22,739 bases of DNA from UBA1431 sp002329665. GTDB lineage: Bacteria; Bacillota; Clostridia; Christensenellales; UBA1431. The notes below the pieces were generated by a model. That model was not told the DNA's origin. It made no database searches and was given only the letters and a program-made list of their open reading frames with translations. The translations under genes were made by a program, and so were the position numbers. This document shows, one piece after another, positions 6,015-14,505 of this stretch. The stretch is from contig JAXGXY010000009.1 of NCBI GenBank assembly GCA_040772545.1, positions 1 through 22,739 on the forward strand, given 5' to 3'. How positions within the stretch are numbered: the first letter of the stretch is position 1; every line of letters begins with the position of its first letter.

Positions 6015-8153
6015 ATGGGGTCATGCCAGCTTTTCAACAGGGCCACACACCACAGGAGCACGTACGAGACCAAAATGCGGATCGTGCGGACGGACGGGGA
6101 GGTCCGGTGGGTGCTGTCCAAGGGCGTGATGGATATCAGCGAACCCGATATCCTCATGGGCTCCATACTGGACATCACCGGGATAAACGAAGCGGAAAAG
6201 CAGATAAGGCAGAACGTAGAACTGAGCGAAAACCTGGTCCGCATTTTACAGTACAACGCCGAATCGATCACGGACCTTCTTGAGTACGCGCTGAACGAGG
6301 CGGTCAAGATAACGGACAGCAAAATAGGCTACATCTATTTCTATGACGAGGACAAGCAGGAATTCGAGATGAAGATATGGTCCAGGGAAGTCCTGGCCGA
6401 GTGCCGGATAGAGCCCCGGGGCGCATGTCTCCTCAAAGATGCCGGCGTGTGGGGCGACGCCGTGCGCCAGCGCAGGGCGATCGTACTCAACAGCTACCCT
6501 GCCCCGGGCCCGGACGCGAAAGGGTATCCGGTCGGCCATGTCCCGATCAAGAAATTCCTTACCGTGCCCACCTTCTCCAACGACAGGATCGTGGCGGTCA
6601 TCGGGGTCGCCAACAAGGAATCGGACTATTCGCAGTCGGATATCCTGAAGCTCACGCTGGTGATGAACAGCGTCTGGGAAGTGGTCGAGCGGATCAGGAC
6701 CGATATTTTGCTCAAGGAAGAGCGCGAACGGCTCCGCATCACGCTCCTCTCCGTCGGCGACGGCGTTATCTCCACGGACAAGAACGGCAATATCGAGATG
6801 ATCAACGAGGTCGCGCAGAGGCTCACCGGCTGGTCCAGGCGGGACGCCATCGGGAAGCCGTTTGACGAAGTCTTCCACATCATCAACGAATACACCAGGG
6901 AAAAATGTGAAAGTCCGGTGCAGAAAGTCCTTAAGACCGGCAAGATCATCGAGATCAGGAACCACACGCTGCTGATCTCGCGCGACGGGACAGAGCGGCC
7001 GGTTGCGGACAGCGCCGCGCCCATCCTCGACGAGTCGGGCACGATCCACGGCGTCGTCATGGTCTTCAGGGATTTCACGGAGGAAAAGCGCAAGAAGGAC
7101 GAGATCGAGTACCTGAGTTACCACGACCAGCTCACGGGCGTCTTCAACCGCAGGTATTACGAGGAAGAACTCAGGCGCATGGACAATAGTGATAACCTCC
7201 CGCTCTCGGTCATCATGAGCGACGTCAACGGCCTCAAACTAACCAACGACGCGTTCGGGCACGCCGTGGGAGACAAGCTTTTGCAGGCGGCTGCGCGCGT
7301 GCTCCGGTCGACGTGCCGGCAGGGCGACATCATCGCGAGGCTGGGCGGCGACGAATTCATCATCCTGCTGCCCCGGACGGGCGCTATGGAGACGGAAAAG
7401 ATCGTCAGCCGGATAAGACAGGCGATCTCGACGGTGGAAGTCGATTCCGTCATGCTCTCCATATCCTTCGGCTGGGACGTCAAGGTCGATGTCTCGGACA
7501 GCATCGCGGACGTCATTAAAAAGGCCGAAGACAACATGTACACCTGCAAGCTGTTCGAGAGCCCGAGCATGCGGGGGCAGACGGTGTACACGATCATCAA
7601 CACGCTGCACGAGAAAAACGTCAGGGAGAAAAACCATTCGGAGAGGGTCAGCCGGCTGTGCGAACTGATGGGGCACTCCCTGGCCCTGAACGAAAAAGGC
7701 GTGAAGGAACTCAAGACGGCCGGCCTGCTGCACGACATAGGGAAGGTCGCCATCTCAGAGAAAGTGCTGGACAAGGTGGGCAAACTGACGAAGGACGAAT
7801 GGGAGGAGATCAAGAGGCATCCGGAAATCGGGTTCAGGATCCTCGGCGCGGTGAACGATATGACGGAACTGGCCAGTTTCGTGCTCGCCCACCACGAGCG
7901 CTGGGACGGCAGGGGTTACCCCAAAGGCCTGTCGGGAGAAGGGATACCACTTCAGTCCAGGATCATCTCGATCGCCGACGCATACGACGCGATGACGAGC
8001 GAAAGGCCGTACCGTTCCGCCCTGCCCGAGGAAGTGGCGATTGCCGAGATCATGAAGAATGCCGGGACGCAATTCGACCCCGATCTGGCGCGGCTGTTCG
8101 TTGAAAAGGTGCTCCGGTACAAGCAGGAAGAGCCCAGATCCGTTTCTGTCTAG
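6015..8153 (+). CDS. PAS-GAF-PAS-GGDEF-HD-GYP cyclic-di-GMP enzyme, 5'-truncated
   Basis: The 712-residue frame begins inside a PAS domain (YETKMRIVRTDGEVRWV to about residue 55). It then shows a GAF domain (about 70-235), a second PAS (about 240-355), GGDEF (about 360-510) and HD-GYP (about 530-700). GGDEF is intact (GGDEF 444-448), with an RxxD inhibitory site (RQGD) five residues before it, so it should make c-di-GMP. HD-GYP keeps its ligands (HSERV, HD 573-574, HPEIG, HHERWDGRGYP, ADAYDAMTSERPYR), so it should also degrade it. The N-terminal sensor part is missing: the gene abuts the IS end at 6007. The ATG at 6015 lies at the joint and has no good ribosome site; another ATG is at 6075. 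Whether it is translated is uncertain. Confidence 0.85.
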   Translation: MGSCQLFNRATHHRSTYETKMRIVRTDGEVRWVLSKGVMDISEPDILMGSILDITGINEAEKQIRQNVELSENLVRILQYNAESITDLLEYALNEAVKITDSKIGYIYFYDEDKQEFEMKIWSREVLAECRIEPRGACLLKDAGVWGDAVRQRRAIVLNSYPAPGPDAKGYPVGHVPIKKFLTVPTFSNDRIVAVIGVANKESDYSQSDILKLTLVMNSVWEVVERIRTDILLKEERERLRITLLSVGDGVISTDKNGNIEMINEVAQRLTGWSRRDAIGKPFDEVFHIINEYTREKCESPVQKVLKTGKIIEIRNHTLLISRDGTERPVADSAAPILDESGTIHGVVMVFRDFTEEKRKKDEIEYLSYHDQLTGVFNRRYYEEELRRMDNSDNLPLSVIMSDVNGLKLTNDAFGHAVGDKLLQAAARVLRSTCRQGDIIARLGGDEFIILLPRTGAMETEKIVSRIRQAISTVEVDSVMLSISFGWDVKVDVSDSIADVIKKAEDNMYTCKLFESPSMRGQTVYTIINTLHEKNVREKNHSERVSRLCELMGHSLALNEKGVKELKTAGLLHDIGKVAISEKVLDKVGKLTKDEWEEIKRHPEIGFRILGAVNDMTELASFVLAHHERWDGRGYPKGLSGEGIPLQSRIISIADAYDAMTSERPYRSALPEEVAIAEIMKNAGTQFDPDLARLFVEKVLRYKQEEPRSVSV

Positions 8154-8221
8154 AAATCCTACCCCGAAGGCAGTACGGGCGGCGAGGGTGCTTTCTGCGG
8201 GAAGAAGGGAGGTGATAAAAA

Positions 8222-9970
8222 GTGAAACTGTTGGACTACAACCTCGAAGAGGAAACCCTGGATACGCTTCTGGACAGGCTTGTTGAGACGGCCTGTCTTG
8301 AAAGCGTCCGGGTCTATTCGATGAACTACAGGAACCGTGCGCTGGAACAAACGCATGTTTGCGGGAAGGCGAGCGGCCGGATATTCCCCGTTCCGGAAAA
8401 AACGTTCGAACTGGTTAAAAACACGGGCAAGGCGCTGTTCATAAACGAGGACAGCTTCGTGCACGCCGGCCAGACCTACGAAAAACAGGACCCGCAAAAC
8501 ACGGCCGAGGTCTACCTGCCGTTGAAAAAGACGCTGGACCTGAAGGACTACTGCTACGGGCTCATCGTGTTCGGGTCGGCCGCGGAAGCGGACGCGAGCG
8601 GCTTCTTATCAGATCCCGCCTTCTGCGACCTGTTAAGGCGAGTGGGCTGCAGGCTCTTTGCGAAGGACGACGCCGCAAGGCGCAGGGGGAGCATGCTGCA
8701 GACAGCCTACATGCTCTGCGAGATCATAGACGGAAATGAGCCCTACCTCATCAGCAGGCTGTTCAACATGGCGTACTGGGCCGTCAGGATCGCGCGGCAC
8801 ATTGGCCTTGGCGAAGAGGAGATAGAAAAGCTCCAGGCCGCGGTGCTCCTGCACGACCTCGGGAAGATTTACATAGACGAGAGCATCCTGAACAAGCGGG
8901 GCGAGCTGTCCGAGGCGGAAAACGGGATCGTCAGGAAGCGGATCATTTACAGCCGCGACATCGCCGCCAGGCTCAACGAACTCTTGATGATAGACGACCT
9001 GCCCGAGATCATCCTGTGTTATCAGGAGCGCATGGACGGCAAGGGCTACCCCAACGGCCTCAAAAGGGATCAGATACCGTTTCTTAGCAAGATACTGGGG
9101 ACGGCGAAGGCGGTGTCATCCATGCTGTCCAATATGTCCTACAGGAGGGCGAAGTCGATACCGGAGGTGGTCCGGGAACTGAGGGCGAATGCGGGCAACC
9201 AGTTCGACCGCAAGGTCGTCAACGCGGCCATAGCCGTGTTGACCGAAGACAAGAAGGATAACCAGGTCGTCTTCAGCGACATCGGCATCTTTGCAAACCT
9301 CAACATCACCCTCAAACACGACGACTCGGAGGAATCCAGGGAACGCAATAGAGCTTTCGCCTCCCGGGAAAAAGGGGAGAAGGCGGCGGGCGGGGCCGCG
9401 CCCGAGATCGCCGACAGCCTGAATATCTGGGGAAACATCCGGCTCATCGACGGCGAATACGTGTTCATGCCGGTCAAAAAGACGGCCGACTTCATGCAGA
9501 TGCGCTTTGAGTACCTCAAACTCTATGTGAGCATTAACGAGAGGATGTACAGGTTTGTCCCCGAAATAAAGAAGATCGGCGAAGACTATATGGTGTTCTC
9601 CGAACTCAAGCTGGTGGACGACACCAACGCGTTTGCGATCCGTTGGCTTTTGGACGGCTACTTCGTCTCCCCCTCCCGCAACGTCTACAAGGTCTTCGTT
9701 ACGATGGTGGGCGGGGATTTCGTGGATTTCTACATCTTCACCGAGAAACTGGGCGAAGTGCTGACGCAGGGCATCGTGCGGATCATGTTCGAGGACGGCA
9801 AGCAGGCGACGCTGCACGGGATGATCATCCACAACGAGCGGATGGGCGACAAAACGCATTTCAGGCTCAAATACGCCGGGCTGAAAGAGTCGGAGAAGCA
9901 GATGATCTTCTCGCAGATATTCAAAAAACAGATCGAGATCAGGGCCCTGCAGAACGAAGCGGAGGACTGA
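8222..9970 (+). CDS. GAF / degenerate HD-GYP protein with possible PilZ-like C-terminus
   Basis: The protein has 582 residues. The first ~160 look GAF-like. Residues ~170-345 align with HD-GYP domains, and HD (211-212, VLLHDLGKIYI) and GYP (275-277, MDGKGYPNGL) are kept. However, the first histidine is replaced (RLFNMAYW for HSERV), HPE is IYSRD, HHE is CYQE (266-269), and the D of ADAYDAMT is lost (GTAKAVSS). With most metal ligands gone, phosphodiesterase activity is unlikely, and a sensor or binding role is more plausible. The ~430-580 segment ends like PilZ domains (FRLKYAGL to IFKKQIEIR) but has only RNVYK in place of RxxxR and no clear D/NxSxxG. The start is GTG 8222, with GGGAGGTGAT at 8207-8216. 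It follows the GGDEF gene by 68 bases, probably in one operon. Confidence 0.8.
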   Translation: MKLLDYNLEEETLDTLLDRLVETACLESVRVYSMNYRNRALEQTHVCGKASGRIFPVPEKTFELVKNTGKALFINEDSFVHAGQTYEKQDPQNTAEVYLPLKKTLDLKDYCYGLIVFGSAAEADASGFLSDPAFCDLLRRVGCRLFAKDDAARRRGSMLQTAYMLCEIIDGNEPYLISRLFNMAYWAVRIARHIGLGEEEIEKLQAAVLLHDLGKIYIDESILNKRGELSEAENGIVRKRIIYSRDIAARLNELLMIDDLPEIILCYQERMDGKGYPNGLKRDQIPFLSKILGTAKAVSSMLSNMSYRRAKSIPEVVRELRANAGNQFDRKVVNAAIAVLTEDKKDNQVVFSDIGIFANLNITLKHDDSEESRERNRAFASREKGEKAAGGAAPEIADSLNIWGNIRLIDGEYVFMPVKKTADFMQMRFEYLKLYVSINERMYRFVPEIKKIGEDYMVFSELKLVDDTNAFAIRWLLDGYFVSPSRNVYKVFVTMVGGDFVDFYIFTEKLGEVLTQGIVRIMFEDGKQATLHGMIIHNERMGDKTHFRLKYAGLKESEKQMIFSQIFKKQIEIRALQNEAED

Positions 9971-9990
9971 GACCTCTAAACCTCCCCTGC

Positions 9991-10030
9991 CCGCGTTTGT
10001 CAAACGAGCATAGACGTACCGCGGTTTTTT
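9991..10030 (+). terminator. Possible terminator after the degenerate HD-GYP gene
   Basis: CCGCG (9991-9995) can pair with CGCGG (10020-10024), followed by six T (10025-10030). The long loop contains a second small stem (CGTTT/AAACG). The stem is short, so the call is tentative. Confidence 0.45.
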
Positions 10031-10073
10031 CCCGTCATTCCATGAAGGGATAACACGCGGGCAAATCTCGTTA

Positions 10074-10102
10074 TTGACAAATCAGGTTTGCCGTAGTAAT
10101 AT
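10074..10102 (+). promoter_or_regulatory. Promoter of the trp operon
   Basis: A perfect TTGACA (10074-10079), a 17-base spacer and TAATAT (10097-10102) form a strong sigma-A promoter. Transcription should start near 10109, at the head of the T-box leader. Confidence 0.88.
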
Positions 10103-10108
10103 GAACCA

Positions 10109-10401
10109 CAATAAATCTGAATAGCGAAAACTCATGACGGGGAAGTAAGGCGGTGCACGCCTTGAAGAGAGCCGCTATCTGGTGGGAATGCGGCAGAAAC
10201 GGCACGGCCTGTTGGACCCCGGAAGGCGGAGAGAAAGCGGCAAAGCCGTGAGTAATATCCGACGCGGCGCGGGCGTTATCAAAAGCGGGGAGTGTGCTGG
10301 CACTCTTATATGAGCGGGCGTATGCGTTTATAATATGCCAAGCAAGGTGGTACCACGGGCAATCGGCTCGTCCTTGAATGAATCAGGGGCGGGCATTTTT
10401 T
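10109..10401 (+). promoter_or_regulatory. T-box riboswitch, tRNA-Trp responsive
   Basis: Stem I closes with CGGGG (10138-10142) and CCCCG (10217-10221). Between them the specifier loop has the AGTA loop-E sequence on the 5' side (10144-10147) and TGG followed by A on the 3' side (10213-10216), so the specifier codon is UGG, tryptophan. AGAGAG and GGTGGGA in the distal half of stem I match the usual T-box contacts. The T-box itself, AAGGTGGTACCACGG (about 10344-10358), forms the antiterminator that receives the tRNA 3' end. A terminator follows. Uncharged tRNA-Trp should favour read-through into trpE, while charged tRNA should favour termination. Confidence 0.93.
10366..10401 (+). terminator. 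Conditional terminator of the trp T-box leader
   Basis: GCTCGTCCTT (10366-10375) pairs with AGGGGCGGGC (10385-10394), 10 bp including several G-U pairs, with a 9-base loop and T-run 10396-10401. It lies directly after the T-box sequence and ends 26 bases before the trpE start. Confidence 0.85.
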
Positions 10402-10427
10402 ATACCCGGGAAAAGGAGGGAAGCATC

Positions 10428-11909
10428 ATGACCTATCCGGATTACGAGGCTACGAAGGCCCTGGCCGAAGGGTTCGATTTCGTGCCGGTGGCGATGGACG
10501 CTTTTGCGGACATGGAGACGCCGGTGAGCGTATTCAAACGGTTCAAGGACACCAGCCCGTACTGTTTCCTGCTGGACAGCGTGGAGGGCGGGGAGAAATG
10601 GGCGCGCTACTCCTTCATCGGCAGGGACCCGCTTATGACGATACGCATAAAGGCGCGCGAAGCCCTGCTCCGGTTCAGGGACGGGCGCACGCAGAAGAAG
10701 GAGGGCGACCCCTTCGCGTTCGTGCAGGAGGTCCTCTCGCATTACAGGAGCCCGCGGGTCGAGGGCATACCCCCGCTTGCCGGCGGGGCGGTGGGTTATT
10801 TCGGGTACGACCTCGTGCGCAGCGTGGAACACCTGCCCGGCGCCCCGAAAGACGACCTGATGCTCCCCGACGCGCATTTCATGGTCGTCGACGAGATGAT
10901 CGTGTTCGACCACCTGCGGCAAAAGCTCATACTGATTGTGAACATGCCGACGTCCGGGGACCTTTTGCTCAACTACGGCAGGGCCCGCGAACGCCTCGCC
11001 TCGATGGCGCGCGTGATCCGCGACGCGCCGCCGGCGCGGGGCAACAATGTCAAAATGGGCGGGGGAGCCGCGGGCTTTATGCCCGAGAGCAACATGGACA
11101 GGGCGTATTACTGCGGCATGGTCGAAAGGGCGAAAGCGCACATCTTCGCGGGCGATGTGTTCCAGGTGGTCGTGTCCCAGCGGTTCTCGGTGCCGGTCGC
11201 GGACGACCCGCTGGACATCTATCGGTGCCTGCGCGTGTCCAACCCGTCGCCCTATATGTACTACCTCAGGTTCGACGAGACCTGCATCGTCGGCGCCTCG
11301 CCCGAGATGCTGCTTAGGTGCGAGGACGGGGTCGTCGAGACCTGCCCGATCGCGGGGACGCGCAGGCGCGGCGCGACGCCCGAAGAGGACGCGCTTCTCG
11401 AAAAAGAGCTGTTGGCCGACGAAAAGGAACTGGCCGAGCACGTGATGCTGGTCGACCTCGGACGCAACGACATCGGCAAGGTCGCCGAGTACGGCTCGGT
11501 GGAAGTCACTCAGTACATGAAGGTGCTCAGATACTCGCACGTGATGCACATCTGCTCCACCGTACGCGGCCGGCTGAGGAAGGACAAAGACGTTTTCGAC
11601 GCGCTGAGGGCCGTGCTCCCGGCCGGGACCCTTTCCGGCGCGCCCAAAATCCGGGCGATGCAGCTCATCGACGAGATGGAACCGACCAGGCGCGGGCCGT
11701 ACGGCGGAGCGGTCGGGTACATCTCCTTCGCCGGGGACCTGGACTGCTGCATCACGATCCGCACGCTGGTCATCAGGGACGGCAGGGCGTACGTGCAGGC
11801 GGGCGCGGGCATCGTGGCCGATTCTGTGCCGGAAAACGAGTTCGAGGAATCGTGCAGCAAGGCCGGCGCGCTGTTCAAAGCCATCGAGGAAGCGGGTGCG
11901 TTGCGATGA
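10428..11909 (+). CDS. trpE: Anthranilate synthase component I
   Basis: TrpE converts chorismate to anthranilate using ammonia supplied by TrpG, the first committed step to tryptophan. The 493-residue product has the N-terminal feedback-site region (PYCFLLDSVEGGEKWARYSF) and the full chorismate-binding half: AHIFAGDVFQVVVSQRF, CPIAGTRRRGATPEED, LVDLGRNDIGKV, LPAGTLSGAPKIRAMQLIDE, YGGAVGYISFAGDLD and VQAGAGIVADSVPE. The LLDS core resembles the LLES motif that binds tryptophan in other TrpE proteins, so feedback inhibition is likely. The frame is open upstream to 10335, but that part lies in the leader terminator. The ATG at 10428 has AAAGGAGGG (10412-10420) at good spacing. The stop overlaps the trpG start (ATGA). 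Confidence 0.97.
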   Translation: MTYPDYEATKALAEGFDFVPVAMDAFADMETPVSVFKRFKDTSPYCFLLDSVEGGEKWARYSFIGRDPLMTIRIKAREALLRFRDGRTQKKEGDPFAFVQEVLSHYRSPRVEGIPPLAGGAVGYFGYDLVRSVEHLPGAPKDDLMLPDAHFMVVDEMIVFDHLRQKLILIVNMPTSGDLLLNYGRARERLASMARVIRDAPPARGNNVKMGGGAAGFMPESNMDRAYYCGMVERAKAHIFAGDVFQVVVSQRFSVPVADDPLDIYRCLRVSNPSPYMYYLRFDETCIVGASPEMLLRCEDGVVETCPIAGTRRRGATPEEDALLEKELLADEKELAEHVMLVDLGRNDIGKVAEYGSVEVTQYMKVLRYSHVMHICSTVRGRLRKDKDVFDALRAVLPAGTLSGAPKIRAMQLIDEMEPTRRGPYGGAVGYISFAGDLDCCITIRTLVIRDGRAYVQAGAGIVADSVPENEFEESCSKAGALFKAIEEAGALR

Positions 11910-12496
11910 TCGTCATCATAGACAACTACGATTCGTTCACCTACAACCTCGTGCAGTACGCGGGCACCATCGACCCGGACCTGACGGTGGTCAGGAACGA
12001 CAGCACCGGTGTGAAAGGCATCGCGGCGCTGGACCCGGCGCACATCATCCTCTCGCCGGGGCCGGGCCGCCCCGCGGACGCGGGAATCTGTACGGACGTC
12101 GTACGGGAACTCGGCAGGCGCGTCCCGATCCTCGGCGTCTGCCTCGGGCACCAGTGCGTCGGGGAGGCGTTCGGCGCGAGGGTGGTCCGCGCGCCCTTTG
12201 GCCCTGTGCACGGGAAGAAGACCCCGGCGCGGATCGTCGCGCCCTGCCCGGTCTTTTCCGGCCTCCCGAAGCGCCTTTTCGTCGGGCGCTACCATTCGTT
12301 GGTGGTGGAGCGCGATTCGCTCCCCGCCGAACTGGCCGTGGTCGCCGAGACCGACGACGGCGTCGTGATGGCTGTCAGGCACGTAAGTTATCCGGTGTTC
12401 GGCGTCCAGTTCCACCCCGAGTCGCTCCTGACCGAACACGGTTTTCGGATCATGCAAAACTTCCTGTCGTACACAGGGGAAGGAGGACGTTCATAA
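11906..12496 (+). CDS. trpG: Anthranilate synthase component II (glutamine amidotransferase)
   Basis: This is a 196-residue class I glutamine amidotransferase that hydrolyses glutamine and channels ammonia to TrpE. The oxyanion segment is ILSPGPGRPADAG. The catalytic cysteine is C79 in GVCLGHQ, and the histidine and glutamate are H170 and E172 in QFHPES. The start IIDNYDSFTYNLVQY is the family hallmark, which fixes the ATG at 11906 although the frame stays open far upstream through trpE. The protein is free-standing, not fused to TrpD as in enteric bacteria. In some bacilli one such subunit also serves p-aminobenzoate synthesis; the setting here favours tryptophan. It is coupled to trpE by a 4-base overlap. 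Confidence 0.96.
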   Translation: MIVIIDNYDSFTYNLVQYAGTIDPDLTVVRNDSTGVKGIAALDPAHIILSPGPGRPADAGICTDVVRELGRRVPILGVCLGHQCVGEAFGARVVRAPFGPVHGKKTPARIVAPCPVFSGLPKRLFVGRYHSLVVERDSLPAELAVVAETDDGVVMAVRHVSYPVFGVQFHPESLLTEHGFRIMQNFLSYTGEGGRS

Positions 12497-13519
12497 ATGA
12501 AGCAAACACTTAAAAAACTCATGGGATTCGAGGATATAACGATGGAAGAGGCGGCCAAGTGCATGGGCGAGATCATGGACGGCAGGGCGACCCCCGCCCA
12601 GATCGCGGCGTTCGTCACCGCCCTTGGCATGAAGGGCGAGACGGTGGACGAGATCGCAGGCTGCGCGCGCGTGATGCGCGAGAGGGCGAGCAGGGTGCGC
12701 CTCAAAGAAGACGCGATGGACGTCGTGGGCACGGGCGGCGACGGGGCCAACACCTTCAACGTCTCCACCTGCTCCGCCTTCGTCGTGGCGGCCGCGGGCA
12801 TGCCGGTCGCCAAACACGGGAACCGCGCGATGTCCAGCCGCTGCGGGAGCGCCGACGTGCTCGAGAGCCTGGGCACCGCCATCTCGCTGGGCCCGGCGCA
12901 GGCCGCAGCCTGCTTCGAACAGACCGGGATGTGCTTCATGTTCGCGCAGGGGTACCACGCTTCGATGAAACACGCCGCGGGCCCGCGCAGGGAGATTGGC
13001 GTGCGCACGGTGTTCAACCTGCTGGGGCCGCTCTCCAACCCGGCCTTCGTGCCCTACATGCTGCTGGGCGCCTGCGAAGAGCGGCTGGCGGTGCTGCTGG
13101 CGGGGGTGCTCAACCGGCTGGGCATCCGCCGCGCCCTGTCGGTGTACGGCCAGGACGGCCTGGACGAGGTCTCGATCTGTGCGCCGACGACCGTGTGCGA
13201 GGTGAACCGGGGCAGGCTCGAATGTTACGTCATAGAACCGTCGCAGTTCGGGCTTAAAACGGCGCGGCCAGGCGACGTGCGCGGCGGCGACGCGAAGGAG
13301 AACGCCGGCCACATCCTCTTCGTGCTCAAAGGGAACGCGGGCCCGAGGCGCGACATTGTGCTGATGAATGCGGGGGCGGCGCTCTACGCCGCGCAGAAGG
13401 CCGCATCCATAGACGAAGGGATCGCGCTGGCAAAGCGCGCGATCGACTCCGGGGCGGCGCTTGCCAAATTCAAGGAATACAGGCGCGTCACGCAGCGCCT
13501 GGCCGAGACCGTCGCGTAA
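12497..13519 (+). CDS. trpD: Anthranilate phosphoribosyltransferase
   Basis: TrpD joins anthranilate to phosphoribosyl pyrophosphate. The 340-residue length is standard. The PRPP and magnesium site appears as DVVGTGGDGANTFNVST, followed by MPVAKHGNRAMSSRCGSADV and later QGYHASMKHAAGPRREIGVRT and FNLLGPLSNPA, all in the expected order. The ATG begins directly after the trpG stop (TAA 12494-12496), with AGGAGG at 12481-12486. A 206-base gap with inverted repeats separates it from trpC, the only sizeable break in the operon. Confidence 0.97.
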   Translation: MKQTLKKLMGFEDITMEEAAKCMGEIMDGRATPAQIAAFVTALGMKGETVDEIAGCARVMRERASRVRLKEDAMDVVGTGGDGANTFNVSTCSAFVVAAAGMPVAKHGNRAMSSRCGSADVLESLGTAISLGPAQAAACFEQTGMCFMFAQGYHASMKHAAGPRREIGVRTVFNLLGPLSNPAFVPYMLLGACEERLAVLLAGVLNRLGIRRALSVYGQDGLDEVSICAPTTVCEVNRGRLECYVIEPSQFGLKTARPGDVRGGDAKENAGHILFVLKGNAGPRRDIVLMNAGAALYAAQKAASIDEGIALAKRAIDSGAALAKFKEYRRVTQRLAETVA

Positions 13520-13573
13520 AGACGCCGGACCCGCATAGCTTAGCCCGAGTAACCTTGCGAGGGTGAGGCCGGG

Positions 13574-13591
13574 AGAGGGCGCCAGCCCTCT
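13574..13591 (+). repeat. Small perfect hairpin in the trpD-trpC gap
   Basis: AGAGGGC (13574-13580) and GCCCTCT (13585-13591) flank a GCCA loop. Only three T follow, so it is at best a weak terminator or a transcript-stabilising hairpin. Confidence 0.5.
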
Positions 13592-13602
13592 TTCGTATCG
13601 AA

Positions 13603-13660
13603 CCCCCTCCCACGCCAGTGACAGCTTGTATGCGTTCGCAGCGTTTTCGTGGGGAGGGGG
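13603..13660 (+). repeat. Long imperfect inverted repeat in the trpD-trpC gap
   Basis: CCCCCTCCCACG (13603-13614) is the complement of CGTGGGGAGGGGG (13648-13660) with one extra G. The 33-base loop holds TGCGTTCGCA (13631-13640), which contains a second small dyad. A G-rich tail (CAGGGGGTGGG) follows. It has no coding content I can recognise. It may be a dispersed intergenic repeat or an mRNA structure that separates trpEGD from trpCFBA. Confidence 0.55.
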
Positions 13661-13725
13661 CAGGGGGTGGGTGATTTGCAGCAAGCCGGGGACTTCACCC
13701 TTATTTAGACATAAGGAGCTTTTAT

Positions 13726-14505
13726 ATGATACTCGACGATATCGTGGCGAAAAAACGCATGGACCTGGCGGAAGAGGAACGGCAGATACCGCTGTCCGTC
13801 CTGGAAAAACAAGCGGCAGAGGCGCCGCCCGTCCGCGACTTTCATGCAGCCCTGTCAAAAAGAGGGCTGGCGGTGATCGCGGAGGTGAAACGCGCCTCCC
13901 CCTCCAAAGGGATGATCGCGAAGGAGTTCAATCCCGTGGACACGGTGCGACGGTACGAGGCGGGCGGCGCGGCGGCGGTCTCCGTGCTGACCGAAATGCA
14001 TTTCTTCCGGGGAAGCGACGAGCATCTGATTGAAATAAGAAGCGCGACCGCCCTGCCGGTGCTCAAAAAAGACTTCCTCATCGCCGAGCGGCAGGTCATA
14101 GGGGCACGGGCGATCGGGGCGGACGCCGTCCTGCTCATCGCCGCGATACTCGACGACGCGGCGATGACGCGGCTATCGAGCCTCGCGGGGGAACTGGGGA
14201 TGCGCTGCCTGTTCGAGGCGCACGACGAAACGGAAGTGAAGCGCGTATCGGACTGCGGCGCGAAGATCGTGGGCGTCAACAACCGCGACCTCTACACCTT
14301 CGAAGTCTCGCTCGAGACGTTCGCGCGGCTGCGCCCGCTGATACCTTCTGGCGCGCTGGCGGTGGCGGAGAGCGGCATAAGGACGCGGGGGGACGCGCTT
14401 AGCATGCTAAAGGCGGGCGCAAACGCGGTGCTCGTCGGCGAATCGCTGATGAAGGCCGGCGACAGTGCGGCGCTCATACGCGAACTGGGCGGTGTACGGG
14501 CATGA
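13726..14505 (+). CDS. trpC: Indole-3-glycerol phosphate synthase
   Basis: TrpC closes the indole ring from carboxyphenylamino-deoxyribulose phosphate, releasing CO2 and water. The 259-residue single-domain barrel shows VIAEVKRASPSKG (catalytic lysine and phosphate region), SVLTEMHFFRGSDEHL, LKKDFLIAERQV with the general-acid lysine, VGVNNRDLYTFEVSLET, AVAESGIRTRGD and NAVLVGESLMKA, all in the expected places. The ATG at 13726 follows AAGGAG (13713-13718). It is not fused to TrpF, unlike in E. coli. The stop overlaps trpF as ATGA. Its own strong ribosome site after the gap would allow translation independent of trpD. Confidence 0.97.
   Translation: MILDDIVAKKRMDLAEEERQIPLSVLEKQAAEAPPVRDFHAALSKRGLAVIAEVKRASPSKGMIAKEFNPVDTVRRYEAGGAAAVSVLTEMHFFRGSDEHLIEIRSATALPVLKKDFLIAERQVIGARAIGADAVLLIAAILDDAAMTRLSSLAGELGMRCLFEAHDETEVKRVSDCGAKIVGVNNRDLYTFEVSLETFARLRPLIPSGALAVAESGIRTRGDALSMLKAGANAVLVGESLMKAGDSAALIRELGGVRA

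Noticed and set aside
6246..7124. 292-codon minus-strand frame
   Set aside because: Mirror of the GAF/PAS coding region, without recognisable domains.
10335..10427. N-terminal extension of trpE
   Set aside because: These codons fall in the T-box antiterminator and terminator; the ATG at 10428 has the ribosome site and begins at the expected protein start.
12491..13858. 455-codon minus-strand frame opposite trpD
   Set aside because: No motif or ribosome site, and it crosses the trpD-trpC gap and its repeats; antisense shadow.
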